Shown: positions 26,418-35,980 of the stretch, piece by piece
Position numbering within the stretch: the stretch's first letter is position 1
How the letters are laid out: every line of letters begins with the position of its first letter
Assembly: GCA_026626905.1 (NCBI GenBank)
Contig: JAPNUX010000006.1
Location: forward strand, 62,001-126,000
Reading direction: 5' to 3'
From: Desulfurococcus sp.
GTDB taxonomy: Archaea; Thermoproteota; Thermoprotei_A; Sulfolobales; Desulfurococcaceae
Length of the DNA: 64,000 bases
Notes under the pieces: generated by a model
Databases searched by the model: none
What the model was told of the DNA's origin: nothing
What the model saw: only the letters and a program-made list of their open reading frames with translations
Made by a program: the position numbers and the translations under genes

Positions 26418-26903
26418 ATGGATAGATACTTCAAGCTCGTGGAGCTCATCGACGAGAACGGTGTGACGATCGGGGATCTCGCATCGAAGACCGGTCTTTC
26501 CACTTCCACGTTGAGAAGATATCTTAGAGAACTAGAGGCAGCAGGGCTCGTAGCCCGTCGAGACGACCTTTATGTTACCACTGAAGTAGGATTGAAACTT
26601 AAGAGGTCTATGCAGGCTCTTAGGAGGACACGTGAGGCTGAGCCATACATAGTCACTGATCCCTCAAGTGGGGTAGCAGTACCATTAAGCTTCAGGAGCT
26701 ACGAGCAGCTACTAGCTATAATTGACGGCAGACTAGTAGACGAGAAGATCCTCATGGAGCATGTTAGAAGATACCTGCCAGCATGGGCTAGAAACTCGCT
26801 TGGAGACGAGTACCTAGCATACCTGATCGAGAGTGGAGCAATAAAGAGTCTCGAAGACTTAAAGAAGTATATTAAGGCCGTGCTTGAAGCCCTAGAGGGT
26901 TAG
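26418..26903 (+). CDS. Winged-helix regulator heading the glucan operon
   Basis: About 161 residues. ATG 26418 is set by GAGGTG five bases upstream; GTG 26412 is inside that site. The N terminus is a clear winged helix (LVELIDENGVTIGDLASKTGLSTSTLRRYLRELEAAGLVARRDDLYVTTEVGLKL). The C-terminal part is helical with no recognised sugar-binding domain. Its position, five bases before the maltokinase gene, suggests it controls this operon, but no operator could be identified. Confidence 0.75.
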   Translation: MDRYFKLVELIDENGVTIGDLASKTGLSTSTLRRYLRELEAAGLVARRDDLYVTTEVGLKLKRSMQALRRTREAEPYIVTDPSSGVAVPLSFRSYEQLLAIIDGRLVDEKILMEHVRRYLPAWARNSLGDEYLAYLIESGAIKSLEDLKKYIKAVLEALEG

Positions 26904-26907
26904 TGTT

Positions 26908-28341
26908 GTGGGCTCGGTAGATGAGAGCGAGCTACTAGAATACCTGGAGAAAAACTATCTACCTCAAGCGAGATGGTGGCCCTGGAAGGGTAGCTGGAGG
27001 AGAGTGCAGGCTGTAGATAAGATTATCGCTGAAGACTTAGCAGCCTTCCTGCTCGAAGCTGAAGGCCTTATATTCCACCTCCCGCTAGCTAGAGTCAGCG
27101 GAATCCCAGACCACTTGAATACTAGAGGCTTCTGTATTAAAGGAGAGTGTTTTGTTGAAGCTGAATACCTCCCAGGATACCTATCCCTTATAGTTGAAGC
27201 CGGCTGGGCTGAAATAGAGTACATGCGGTCATCGCTGAAACCCAACTGGATCACTGATGCAAGACCACTCACCTTAGAGTCTACTAATGCTGTATGCCAG
27301 TATACAACTAGAGAAGGAGAGCGGCTGGTGGTTAAAAGCTACAGGTTAATCCCAGTAGTAAACATCGAGGAGTTGATGCTGAGAAAGCTTAGTAGTGAAG
27401 GATACAAGCATGCCCCGGAGGTACAGGCCTTCGTGAAGCATAGAGATGTTGTCACAGGCGTTGTATCCAAGTATATTGAGGGAGTGGGGGACGGAGGATA
27501 CCCATTCTACAATGCCCTCCTAGAGTATCTGAGAGGTAGTAGCAGCGTGAGAACCGGGCTGGCAGCAAAGCTTGGTGTAGTAATCTCAGGTCTCCACGAG
27601 GCTTTAAACAGGGATGGTAAAGGATTCTTTGGTGTAGAGCCTGTTACAAGCAGTGATATAGAATTGTGGAGTCACCGCGTGGAGAGAATGCTATCCGAGA
27701 GTCTTCGAAGACTCGACGAGCTAACTAGTAGTGAAGCAGGCCCACCAGGCTTAGACTACTGGAGGAGCATGCTTGATAAGAGTAGTAGTATAGTGGATAG
27801 TGCTCTCTCAGCTCTAAGCGAGTACCAGGGGCTTCTCAAGGCTAGAATACACCAGGATCTCCATTTAGCTCAGATGATATACGTTGAATCACCGAGCGAG
27901 GACTTCGTTATAACTGATTTCGAAGGCGAGCCTGGAAGAAGGATTGAAGAGAGAACTATAAAGGAGCCTGTTCTAAGGGATATAGCATCCATGGTGAGAA
28001 GCTTCCACTATCTCTCGCATGCAGCATTAATGCAGTATTCAGGTAGAAGCGTTGACGATGTCTCACGTTTAATGATAACCAGCGACCCCTCAGCTCCATG
28101 GAGGTATACTCACGTGAAGGCAATGGTGTACTCGTATCTAGCGGACGTGGATTCAGCTAGGCTTGTAGGGGTATCTAAAAGCAGTCTACTCAAAGATTTC
28201 AGGAGGCTTCTTTACCCTTGGATTGTTGAGAGAGCTGTCTATGAAGTATTTTACGAGTCTCTTTATAGGCCTGGATGGGTTTCCATACCTATAGCCGGGT
28301 TAATGGAAGCTGAGAGGTACCTGAATGAGGTGGTATTGTGA
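26908..28341 (+). CDS. Maltokinase-like kinase (aminoglycoside phosphotransferase fold)
   Basis: 477 residues from GTG. The family phosphorylates maltose to maltose 1-phosphate with ATP. Hallmarks: N-terminal cap with YLPQARWWPWKGSWR, the ATP-contact ERLVVKSYRLIP, the catalytic loop RIHQDLHLAQMIYVESPSEDFVITDFEGEPGRRIEERTIKEPVLRDIASMVRSFHY with HQDLHLAQ and DFEGEP. This block closely matches Mak1/Pep2 and the kinase half of bacterial TreS-Mak fusions. No TreS or GlgE is in the window, so the fate of maltose 1-phosphate is open. It overlaps the next gene by 4 bp. Confidence 0.85.
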   Translation: MGSVDESELLEYLEKNYLPQARWWPWKGSWRRVQAVDKIIAEDLAAFLLEAEGLIFHLPLARVSGIPDHLNTRGFCIKGECFVEAEYLPGYLSLIVEAGWAEIEYMRSSLKPNWITDARPLTLESTNAVCQYTTREGERLVVKSYRLIPVVNIEELMLRKLSSEGYKHAPEVQAFVKHRDVVTGVVSKYIEGVGDGGYPFYNALLEYLRGSSSVRTGLAAKLGVVISGLHEALNRDGKGFFGVEPVTSSDIELWSHRVERMLSESLRRLDELTSSEAGPPGLDYWRSMLDKSSSIVDSALSALSEYQGLLKARIHQDLHLAQMIYVESPSEDFVITDFEGEPGRRIEERTIKEPVLRDIASMVRSFHYLSHAALMQYSGRSVDDVSRLMITSDPSAPWRYTHVKAMVYSYLADVDSARLVGVSKSSLLKDFRRLLYPWIVERAVYEVFYESLYRPGWVSIPIAGLMEAERYLNEVVL

Positions 28342-29882
28342 CAGATGTAGTCTTCATGTTCGAGGTTCACCAGCCTTACAGGCTTAGGAGGGATATGCAC
28401 TTAAAGCTTCTCGAGAAGGCTTTAGCTGGCAGACTAGAGGTACGGGACTTAGAGGATGCCTTATTCGACAGCGAGCTTGATAAACTTGTAGTGGAGAGAG
28501 CATCCGAGAAGTGCTATATTCCAGCTACACGCATAATCCTAGAGAACCTAGAGAGGTATAAGGATGCTCCCAGGAAGTTTAAGGCTAGCTACAGCGTGAG
28601 TGGGGTCTTCATTGAGCATGTCCAACGGTGGAAGCCTGAGGTAGTAGACTTAATGAGGAAGCTGGCTGAGACAGGCCTGGTTGAGTTCATTGAACAGACA
28701 TACTATCATAGCATGGTAGCGTTCATGCCGTACTACGGGATAGAGGAGCTCGTAGACCAGGTGAACGAGCATAGAAGACTAATAGAAGAAGTTATAGGAT
28801 ACAAGCCATCTTCCATCGAGAACACAGAGTTCACGTATAGTAATGATATAGCCTGCCTCTTTGATTCAATGGGGTATAAAGTATTACTCACAGAAGGCGT
28901 GGAGAGGGTTCTCGGGTGGAGGAGCCCTAACTACTTGTACAAGGCTTACGGCTGTAACATAAAAGTATTGATGAGGAACTACCGGCTGAGCGATGATATA
29001 GGCTTTAGATTCAGTGATAGAGGATGGGATCAATACCCGCTGACAGCCGATAAGTATGCTGCATGGCTTGCAGCTACGCCAGGCGACGTATTATTCATAG
29101 CGCTAGACTACGAGACGTTTGGTGAACACCACTGGCCTGAGACGGGAATCCACGAGTTCCTTAGATGGCTTCCAGGCGAGATATTGAAGCACCAGCATTT
29201 AAGCTTCTCAACCCCAAGCGAGGTCGCCGACAAGTACCCTGCGAGAGACGTAGTAGACGTACCCCCGTGGTCTCCCATCAGCTGGGCTGATGAAAGAGAT
29301 ATCAGTGCCTGGCTGGGCAATGAAATGCAGCATAGAGCATTCGAAGCTCTCGCATCCCTTAGACCCTTCGTTAAAGCTATTGATAAACCCGAGGTGTCAA
29401 GGCTGTGGAAGCTCCTCACGATAAGTGATCACTTGTACTACATGGCGACGAAGTTCGGTTCAATAGGGGATGTACACGCATACTTCTCCCCCTATAAGAA
29501 TGCTAGTATAGCCTACGGGCTCTACATGGAGGCTCTTGGAGTACTAGCTGACGTGGTTAGACGGGAGGTTGAAGCTGATAGGAGGAGAGTTCTCGGGAGG
29601 CTGATACTACCAGATGATAAAGCCTTCTATTTTACTCTACCATCAGGTGAGTACACTGGCTTGAAAGCCCGCTCAATAAGAGAATTCATAGAGCTACTTG
29701 ACAGAGTACCCCCGGAATCACTACTACACCACTTCAATAAAGGTGATATTGAAGCATGGCTACAGGGCACTCTTGGACTCGTAGATGTCGCCGAGGACAT
29801 AAGGAATCTGCGTAGAACTGTAATGTCCTACAGCGAGATATTAGCAGCTGTTAAAAGAAGACTACTCGAACTAGTAGAGTAG
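28338..29882 (+). CDS. GH57 alpha-amylase-type glycoside hydrolase (first of three)
   Basis: 514 residues from GTG. The GH57 conserved regions can be read in order: EVHQPYRLR at residue 9, GLVEFIEQTYYHSMVAF (about 112), SIENTEFTYSND with the nucleophile Glu (about 150), and IALDYETFGEHHWPE with the acid Asp (about 255). There is no signal peptide, so it acts inside the cell on alpha-glucans. This arrangement resembles the methanogen MJ1611-type amylase group. The precise bond specificity cannot be read from sequence. Confidence 0.88.
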   Translation: MTDVVFMFEVHQPYRLRRDMHLKLLEKALAGRLEVRDLEDALFDSELDKLVVERASEKCYIPATRIILENLERYKDAPRKFKASYSVSGVFIEHVQRWKPEVVDLMRKLAETGLVEFIEQTYYHSMVAFMPYYGIEELVDQVNEHRRLIEEVIGYKPSSIENTEFTYSNDIACLFDSMGYKVLLTEGVERVLGWRSPNYLYKAYGCNIKVLMRNYRLSDDIGFRFSDRGWDQYPLTADKYAAWLAATPGDVLFIALDYETFGEHHWPETGIHEFLRWLPGEILKHQHLSFSTPSEVADKYPARDVVDVPPWSPISWADERDISAWLGNEMQHRAFEALASLRPFVKAIDKPEVSRLWKLLTISDHLYYMATKFGSIGDVHAYFSPYKNASIAYGLYMEALGVLADVVRREVEADRRRVLGRLILPDDKAFYFTLPSGEYTGLKARSIREFIELLDRVPPESLLHHFNKGDIEAWLQGTLGLVDVAEDIRNLRRTVMSYSEILAAVKRRLLELVE

Positions 29883-29893
29883 AGGGGTAGGAT

Positions 29894-31828
29894 ATGCCGA
29901 GAGTAAACTTCGTTTTCTTACTACACTTCCACCAGCCGACAGGGCAGCTTAAGTATGTGAGCGAGAGAATATTCGAAAACAGCTATAAGCTACTACTAGA
30001 GACCTTTAGATCATTCAGCGACTTGAAGTTCACTGTGCACGTGAGCGGCCCACTCCTATTATACTTAAACGAGTATCACTCCGACTGGCTTAACAATCTC
30101 TTTAAGCTAGGCGATCTAGGCGTTGTAGAGTTCGTGGCAGGCAGCCTCGGCGAGTCGATTATACCGTTGATACCTGAAAGCGATAAAGAGCTCCAGATAC
30201 GCGAGTATATTAGGGTTTTCGAGAGGCTATCAGGCTTTAAACCGCGGGGCTTCTGGCTACCAGAAAGGGTTTGGGAGCCCAGTATTCCCAGGGTGATAGG
30301 TAAGCTCGGGCTAGAATATGTTATCATCGATGACTCCACGCTACTGAAAACAGGGTACCCGCAGGAATACGCCTACTACGCTTGGAATACAGAGGATGAT
30401 GGAAGGATAGTGAAGGTGTTCTTCATTGATGCTGGGATTAGGTACGTGCTACCATGGGAGCCTCCTGAAAGAGTACTAGACTACATGGCTGGCAAGGGTA
30501 AGGAGGGGGATACAGCCAGGCTAGTGCTATGGGGTAGTGACGCAGAGAAGTTCGGTGAATGGATGGATCCGGAGCGGAGTAGGAGATGGCTTAACTCGTT
30601 TCTCGAGCTAGCTAGAAGGAGCAGGGATAGAGTGAACTTTATACATCCAAGCGAGTATCTGAGAGAGCATGGTGTTAGAGGATTAATATACTTGGACACA
30701 GGGAGCTATGATAAGATGCTGGAGTGGAGTAGAGGATTCTTTAGAAACTTCCTTGTTAAATACAGGGAGAGCAATAATATGCATAAGAAGATGCTGTGGG
30801 TTAGAGGAAAGCTGAGTAGAGTAGAAGAAATCCCCGAGAACATGTTGCTCGAATACCTTCTCTCCCAGTGTAATGATGCCTACTGGCATGGATTATTCGG
30901 AGGTATATACCTAGCACACCTAAGACAAGCAATCTACGAGAAGCTTATCAGGGTTGAAGCATGGGCTGAGGAGAACACAGGGTACTTCCATGGTACTCGA
31001 TTCAAGAAGAGTCTCATAGACTTCGACTACGATGGGGATTTAGAGCTACTCTTAGAAACCCCCAGCTTAAACCTGTATGTGAAGCCAGGCGACGGTGGCA
31101 CGCTCTTCGAGTACGATGTTAAGCTGAGAAAACTAGAGCATAACCTGCAGGATACCATGACAAGGTATAGTGAACCCTACATAAATAAGCCAGGCTTCAA
31201 CCCTGACTGGTATAGGAGAGTAAGCTGGAGGATACACTTGTGGAGCATGGATACAGGCCTCAACGACTGGATTAATAATACTCCGTTCAAGGATGCAGGC
31301 GACCTAGCACTAACTAGGTTCCATGTTTCACCAGGCTGGGAGGAAGGTGAAGTAATCCTAAGAGCCCTAGGAGGCTTCTACAGCTATGGGATACAAGTTG
31401 CAAGAGTGCTAGCTGAGAAAAAAGTAAGAGTATTAGAGGATGGACATGAGGTCACCTACAAGATCACTAATGTAAGTGGAGGAGAAATCACTACTAAAAT
31501 AGGCTTAGAGTACCATGTAGCATGGAAGATTGATAGGGAAGGCGAAAGCAAGCCCTACTACGTAGTGGAGGGTACTGGCAGAGATGTATCAGAGCCGGGA
31601 GTCTACGAGTCTAGAAGCATAGTGGTTAAATCAGCTGTCTACCCTGATGTAGTCCTCGAGATCACAGAGCCACATGAAATATGGGTTTCACAGCTTTCAA
31701 GTCTCGCTAGAACTGAGAAGGGGTTCATGGAGATGCCTCAAGGCCTCAGTGTAATGTTCATTAAACCAGTTAGCTTAAAGCCTGGTGAAGAGTACACGGC
31801 AACAGTTTCCTGGAGAATCAGGCTTTAA
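29894..31828 (+). CDS. GH57 4-alpha-glucanotransferase/alpha-amylase (second of three)
   Basis: 644 residues from ATG, the usual size of the Thermococcales 4-alpha-glucanotransferase group. GH57 regions: HFHQPTGQL, GVVEFVAGSLGESIIPLIP, GFWLPERVWEPSIP with nucleophile Glu, WGSDAEKFGEW with acid Asp, and a C-terminal beta-rich domain from about residue 395 (SLNLYVKPGDGGTLFEYDV). Likely transfers glucan segments during glycogen breakdown or remodelling. No signal peptide. Eleven bases separate it from the previous gene. Confidence 0.88.
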   Translation: MPRVNFVFLLHFHQPTGQLKYVSERIFENSYKLLLETFRSFSDLKFTVHVSGPLLLYLNEYHSDWLNNLFKLGDLGVVEFVAGSLGESIIPLIPESDKELQIREYIRVFERLSGFKPRGFWLPERVWEPSIPRVIGKLGLEYVIIDDSTLLKTGYPQEYAYYAWNTEDDGRIVKVFFIDAGIRYVLPWEPPERVLDYMAGKGKEGDTARLVLWGSDAEKFGEWMDPERSRRWLNSFLELARRSRDRVNFIHPSEYLREHGVRGLIYLDTGSYDKMLEWSRGFFRNFLVKYRESNNMHKKMLWVRGKLSRVEEIPENMLLEYLLSQCNDAYWHGLFGGIYLAHLRQAIYEKLIRVEAWAEENTGYFHGTRFKKSLIDFDYDGDLELLLETPSLNLYVKPGDGGTLFEYDVKLRKLEHNLQDTMTRYSEPYINKPGFNPDWYRRVSWRIHLWSMDTGLNDWINNTPFKDAGDLALTRFHVSPGWEEGEVILRALGGFYSYGIQVARVLAEKKVRVLEDGHEVTYKITNVSGGEITTKIGLEYHVAWKIDREGESKPYYVVEGTGRDVSEPGVYESRSIVVKSAVYPDVVLEITEPHEIWVSQLSSLARTEKGFMEMPQGLSVMFIKPVSLKPGEEYTATVSWRIRL

Positions 31829-31853
31829 GCACGCCTAGAGGGCGTGGGAGACC

Positions 31854-33365
31854 TTGAAGGTCTGGATGCTGAGTTTCGAGTCTGTCTACACTAGAAAGGT
31901 CGGTGGGCTAGCAGAAGTACCACCACGGCTGAGTGAAGCCCTCTCTAGGAGAGGGGTTGATGTAGAAGTATACACTCCCAGCCATGGTTTAAGTAGAACT
32001 ACAAGCCTTGGAGGCGAAGTCTACAGGATTGTAGTCGGCGGCGAAGAATACTCTATAAGAGAGTATAATGCCCCAGTGAAGCACTATGTGGTTACAGGCG
32101 GGGTGCTCGAAGAGCAGGTAGTATACTCCTGGAACCTGCATGTAAAGAGCTTGATCTTCGCGCGCGTTATGAGGGAATACTATGTTCACAGAGCTTTGAG
32201 AGGAGAGGCTCCTAGAGTAGTACACGGCCATGACTGGCACAGCTTTCCCGCTCTTCTAGCAATTAACGCGGAGTCCACTGAGAGAAACTTCCCCACTACG
32301 ATATTCTACCATATACATCTTCTTTCACATGAATCTATGAGACTACAGGATTTAACCAGCATAGTAGGCCTGCAGGAATCAAATAATATCCGAGGAAGCC
32401 TCGGGGTTAGAAGTCTACGTGAATACTACGAGCTCTCAGGTGGATGGATCGAGAAGCTGGCTGCTTTAACAAGTGATAAAGTATTAACTGTTAGTAGAGG
32501 CTACGCGCAGGATATCGTGAAAACCCTTGGGTTAAGCAGCGAGGAGAAAGTTGACTATGTATTCAATGCGTTAACACTGACATGGAATGAAGTTTTAGAG
32601 GTTGCTTCAAAGATCATAGGTGAACGCGACCCCTTCGAGTATGAAACACGGAGGCTTGTTAGAGAAAAACTACTGAGAGAGCTATGGCCTGCAATCAGAG
32701 TTGAAAACCCTGATCCTGAAGCAAACAGTATTGTTAATAAGCTGTTAGGAGAGTACAAGGTATCCTTTAGAGAACCCTTTAAGCGTGATGGACCACTCAT
32801 ACTACTAGTGGGTAGAGCCACTAGGCAGAAAGGCGTAGACTTCCTGCTCAAATCCATGGATAAGCTTACAGCAGAAATACCTGACGCTAGAGTTGTTCTC
32901 GCAGTAATCCCCCTCCCAGGTGTAAGGGACTTGTTAGAAGACGCCATTAAAAGCATGCTGTTATTCCCCGACAACCTGAGGGTTCTCCCAGGCTACGTGG
33001 GCCGTGAGCACCTACTACTCTTATACTATGCTGCCTCAGCTCTCCTAGCACCAAGCAGGTATGAGCCCTTCGGCCTAGTAGTCTTGGAGTCCATGGTGTC
33101 CGGAACACCCGTGGTAGCATCGAATACAGGTGGCTTCAGGGATCTAGTATTAGATGTAAGAAAGCATGGTGTAAGCGGGACAGGCGCTCTATTCACACCC
33201 TTAGATAGAGAGGATATGATTAACGCTTTAAAGAACGTAGTGGGGGTCATTGAAGCCGGCGGCGTGATCTCAGCGAAGCTTAGAAGAAGATGTGTGGATT
33301 TCGCTAAGGAGTTTACGTGGGATAAATCAGCTGAAAAGCTAGTCGGCCTTTACGGATTTAAATAG
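31854..33365 (+). CDS. Glycogen (starch) synthase-type glycosyltransferase
   Basis: 503 residues from TTG with GGGAG just upstream. GT-B fold: the N-terminal nucleotide-sugar/acceptor loop KVGGLAEVPPRLSEAL, VHGHDWHSFPALLA, and the C-terminal GRATRQKGVDFLLKSM and RYEPFGLVVLESMVSGTPVVASNTGGFRDLV with the E-x7-E motif. It extends alpha-1,4-glucan using ADP- or UDP-glucose. A long helical insertion (about residues 235-310) separates the two Rossmann halves, as in several archaeal synthases. Confidence 0.9.
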   Translation: MKVWMLSFESVYTRKVGGLAEVPPRLSEALSRRGVDVEVYTPSHGLSRTTSLGGEVYRIVVGGEEYSIREYNAPVKHYVVTGGVLEEQVVYSWNLHVKSLIFARVMREYYVHRALRGEAPRVVHGHDWHSFPALLAINAESTERNFPTTIFYHIHLLSHESMRLQDLTSIVGLQESNNIRGSLGVRSLREYYELSGGWIEKLAALTSDKVLTVSRGYAQDIVKTLGLSSEEKVDYVFNALTLTWNEVLEVASKIIGERDPFEYETRRLVREKLLRELWPAIRVENPDPEANSIVNKLLGEYKVSFREPFKRDGPLILLVGRATRQKGVDFLLKSMDKLTAEIPDARVVLAVIPLPGVRDLLEDAIKSMLLFPDNLRVLPGYVGREHLLLLYYAASALLAPSRYEPFGLVVLESMVSGTPVVASNTGGFRDLVLDVRKHGVSGTGALFTPLDREDMINALKNVVGVIEAGGVISAKLRRRCVDFAKEFTWDKSAEKLVGLYGFK

Positions 33366-33409
33366 TCTGTGATATCCTGCTGTCTGTAATGCTAGTGGAG
33401 GCGTTTTCT

Positions 33410-35284
33410 ATGTCTCTTATACCATCTAAGATCGTAAACGGAGTTGAATTATACTTAGTGTTAAATAAGCCTGTATTTAAGCCTGGTGAAGAGGCGAAAC
33501 TACATATCCTAGCTCAAGGTGAGAGAGGTAGGAAAATCCCGGTGGAAGTTATCAGCGAGAAGAACGTGGTTTTTAGCGGGGAAGTGCATGCCGATAGTGA
33601 GCTCGCCGCCAGCATAATTGTATTCAATACTCCTGAGAAGCCTGGTGTATACAAGATCACAGCTAGATCAGCAGGTTCAATAATTGATGAAGTAAGCTAC
33701 ATGGTATACTCAGGGGAGCAGCGAGCAGTTAAGAAGCTAGCGTTCGTCTGGCATAATCACCAGGCACCCAACTATCTACCGGATAACACTATTCACAGTC
33801 CATGGGCTTATACATACCTCTACAGCGACATCCTGAAGCCTTATGGTAAAGCACCCTACAGCTACCATGTTGAAATGCTTGAGAGACATGGAGACTATCA
33901 TGCAACATTTAATTTAAGCCCCAGTCTCCTCAAGCAGTGGGATGTAGCTGTAAAGCAGGGTGTAGTGTTCGAGAGCGGCGAGAGGATATCTCCAGGTGAT
34001 GAGAAGGCTACAGCTATTAAAAACGTGATCGACAGATACAGAGATGCCTTCAGAAGAGGGCAGATTGATGTCTTAACAAGTATATATGCTCACACAATAG
34101 GGGGATTCCTCATAGATGTACTAGGAATGGAGGATGTAGTACGCGATGAGGTAAAGCACGGTGTAGAGGTGACATGGGAGGTCCTCGGTGTAGAACCGCT
34201 TGGTGCATGGACTCCTGAAATGGCCTTCTCCATGAGGATGGTAGACATATACTATGATAACGAGATAGAGTACACGATCCTGGATGAAAAATGTCATTTC
34301 GAGGGTGCTGAAGGCAGGAAGGCAAGCATATACGAGCCCTACATAGCCTTGAATAAAGATAGCGGTAAGCACATAGTATCCTACTTCAGGGATAACGAGC
34401 TCAGCAATATACTTAGCTTCAAGAATAATTTTAAGAGCGAGGCTCACGCTCTGAGAAATGCTTATGAAGCTGCATTCCTGATCACGAGAAAAGCTATCTC
34501 GGCACCTGGTAGAATTATGACTCTAGCACTCGACGGTGAGAACTGGATGACTTTCTCGAGCAATCCCCCGCTTACGGCATTCTACTATGATAAGCTACTA
34601 GTATACCTTGAGACAGCTGTTGATGCAGGAATTATTAAGCTAGCAAGCCTAAGAGAAATACACGAGGAGGTACCAGCTACAAGGATACTTACTAAGATTC
34701 CAACGAACACCTGGCTGTGCTCTTTCAAAAAGTGGAGGGGAGAAAAGCCGGAGCATGAGGAGTACTGGCTGAAAGCTGTTGAAGCCTACGAGAAGATAAA
34801 GGCCTATGAATCCATGATCAATGGGAGAGATTCGTTCAGCGAGAAGGCTAGATGGGCTCTCTGGCACGCATTAGACAGCGACTACTGGTGGGCAGAGTTC
34901 TGGTCCCCTAGGATCATTGATACATGGCTGAATGAAGCCGTCAAGCATATTGAACCCAGGCTTAAGGGATTAGAGGTAAGAAACATAAGTATCCCTGGCC
35001 AGGCTTTAGCCGGCATGCCAGTGCAAGTTAAAGTAGACTTAGAGAATAAGCTTGAATCCCCGTTGAAAGTAACTGTTAAGGTTTCATGCCCGGACAGGCA
35101 GTGCTTTAATGAGAAGATTGTTGAAGTACCTGGTAATACTACAGCCAGCACTGTAGTTGAAGTAGTATTCGAGGACTACGGTCCCGCTATTCTCACAATA
35201 AGTGTTGTCTCAGCATCCTATACTCTCTACACTTTCACAAAGGAGATCACTGTGCATCCGCGTATACCTCCAAGCCCATTCTAG
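33410..35284 (+). CDS. GH57 glycoside hydrolase with flanking beta domains (third of three)
   Basis: About 624 residues. ATG 33410 is chosen because GGAGG at 33397-33401 lies eight bases upstream; ATG 33389 is the longer option. A beta-rich domain (residues 8-100, KPVFKPGEEAKLHILAQG) precedes the GH57 core: VWHNHQAPNYLP, IDVLTSIYAHTIGGFLIDVLG, GAWTPEMAFSM with nucleophile Glu, TLALDGENWMTFS with acid Asp. A second beta domain (PGQALAGMPVQVKVDLENK) closes the protein. No signal peptide is seen, so it is probably cytosolic. This is a different GH57 subgroup from the two upstream; candidate activities are amylopullulanase-like or branching-related. Confidence 0.85.
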   Translation: MSLIPSKIVNGVELYLVLNKPVFKPGEEAKLHILAQGERGRKIPVEVISEKNVVFSGEVHADSELAASIIVFNTPEKPGVYKITARSAGSIIDEVSYMVYSGEQRAVKKLAFVWHNHQAPNYLPDNTIHSPWAYTYLYSDILKPYGKAPYSYHVEMLERHGDYHATFNLSPSLLKQWDVAVKQGVVFESGERISPGDEKATAIKNVIDRYRDAFRRGQIDVLTSIYAHTIGGFLIDVLGMEDVVRDEVKHGVEVTWEVLGVEPLGAWTPEMAFSMRMVDIYYDNEIEYTILDEKCHFEGAEGRKASIYEPYIALNKDSGKHIVSYFRDNELSNILSFKNNFKSEAHALRNAYEAAFLITRKAISAPGRIMTLALDGENWMTFSSNPPLTAFYYDKLLVYLETAVDAGIIKLASLREIHEEVPATRILTKIPTNTWLCSFKKWRGEKPEHEEYWLKAVEAYEKIKAYESMINGRDSFSEKARWALWHALDSDYWWAEFWSPRIIDTWLNEAVKHIEPRLKGLEVRNISIPGQALAGMPVQVKVDLENKLESPLKVTVKVSCPDRQCFNEKIVEVPGNTTASTVVEVVFEDYGPAILTISVVSASYTLYTFTKEITVHPRIPPSPF

Positions 35285-35297
35285 TGGAAATCTCCAC

Positions 35298-35900
35298 TTA
35301 ACGCTTCTTCCTCGAAGTCTTATCTGTTCTCCGCTGGCCTGGCCTTCTAGGCATCCTCTTTAATACAGTATAGCCGATAGGTACCACGATTATAGCCACT
35401 AGCATAGTAATCACAAGTGCTTCAACCATTGTAATGCCGCTTCTAGTATTCTCGGATGGTGAAGATGGAGTGTATAGTACTAGCGTGGTGTTTATTTTCG
35501 ATGTATTCAGCATGCCGTATAACTGTGTTCCTTGGTACACGGGTATGCTCTCGCCGGGTTCAAGCGATACAAGGTTGTTTATGAATGATTCATTGAGAAC
35601 TTCACCTATAATTACAGCTGTAATCCTTCCATTCTTAACTATAAGGGTTTGCGGAACGTAACCTGGAAGCCCGGTTTCCTTAAGCCACTCCGTGAAAGCT
35701 CTACTACAGGCTTCCACAGTATCCACCTCACAGTAAGTGAAGATACCTGGATATTTTTCTCCGAGGAACGTCTTCATGTTTCTACAGTGAGGGCACCAGC
35801 TGACACCATACATGTATATTGTTACGCTTGCTGACTCGGCTACAACAAGCGCTACTATTGAGAGGAGCATAACACTAGCCGCTAAGATCACTCTGGTCAT
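35298..35900 (-). CDS. Extracytoplasmic thioredoxin-like protein with C-terminal membrane anchor
   Basis: 200 residues from ATG. Signal peptide (VILAASVMLLSIVALVVAESA), then a thioredoxin/glutaredoxin-type active site VSWCPHCRNM, a second pair of Cys (TYCEVDTVEACS), cis-Pro segment GYVPQTLIVKNGRI, a membrane helix (MVEALVITMLVAIIVVPIGYTVL) and a very basic tail. It lies 80 bp downstream of a CcdA-like gene on the same strand, the usual partner that passes electrons across the membrane. Likely keeps surface proteins reduced or isomerises their disulfides. Confidence 0.82.
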   Translation of the reverse strand: MTRVILAASVMLLSIVALVVAESASVTIYMYGVSWCPHCRNMKTFLGEKYPGIFTYCEVDTVEACSRAFTEWLKETGLPGYVPQTLIVKNGRITAVIIGEVLNESFINNLVSLEPGESIPVYQGTQLYGMLNTSKINTTLVLYTPSSPSENTRSGITMVEALVITMLVAIIVVPIGYTVLKRMPRRPGQRRTDKTSRKKR

Positions 35901-35980
35901 CAGTGATGCACCATGAGTCTAAGACACCTCATACTACAACTTCCTGTATTAAAACCTAGTGTATTCACTCTACTATAGAT

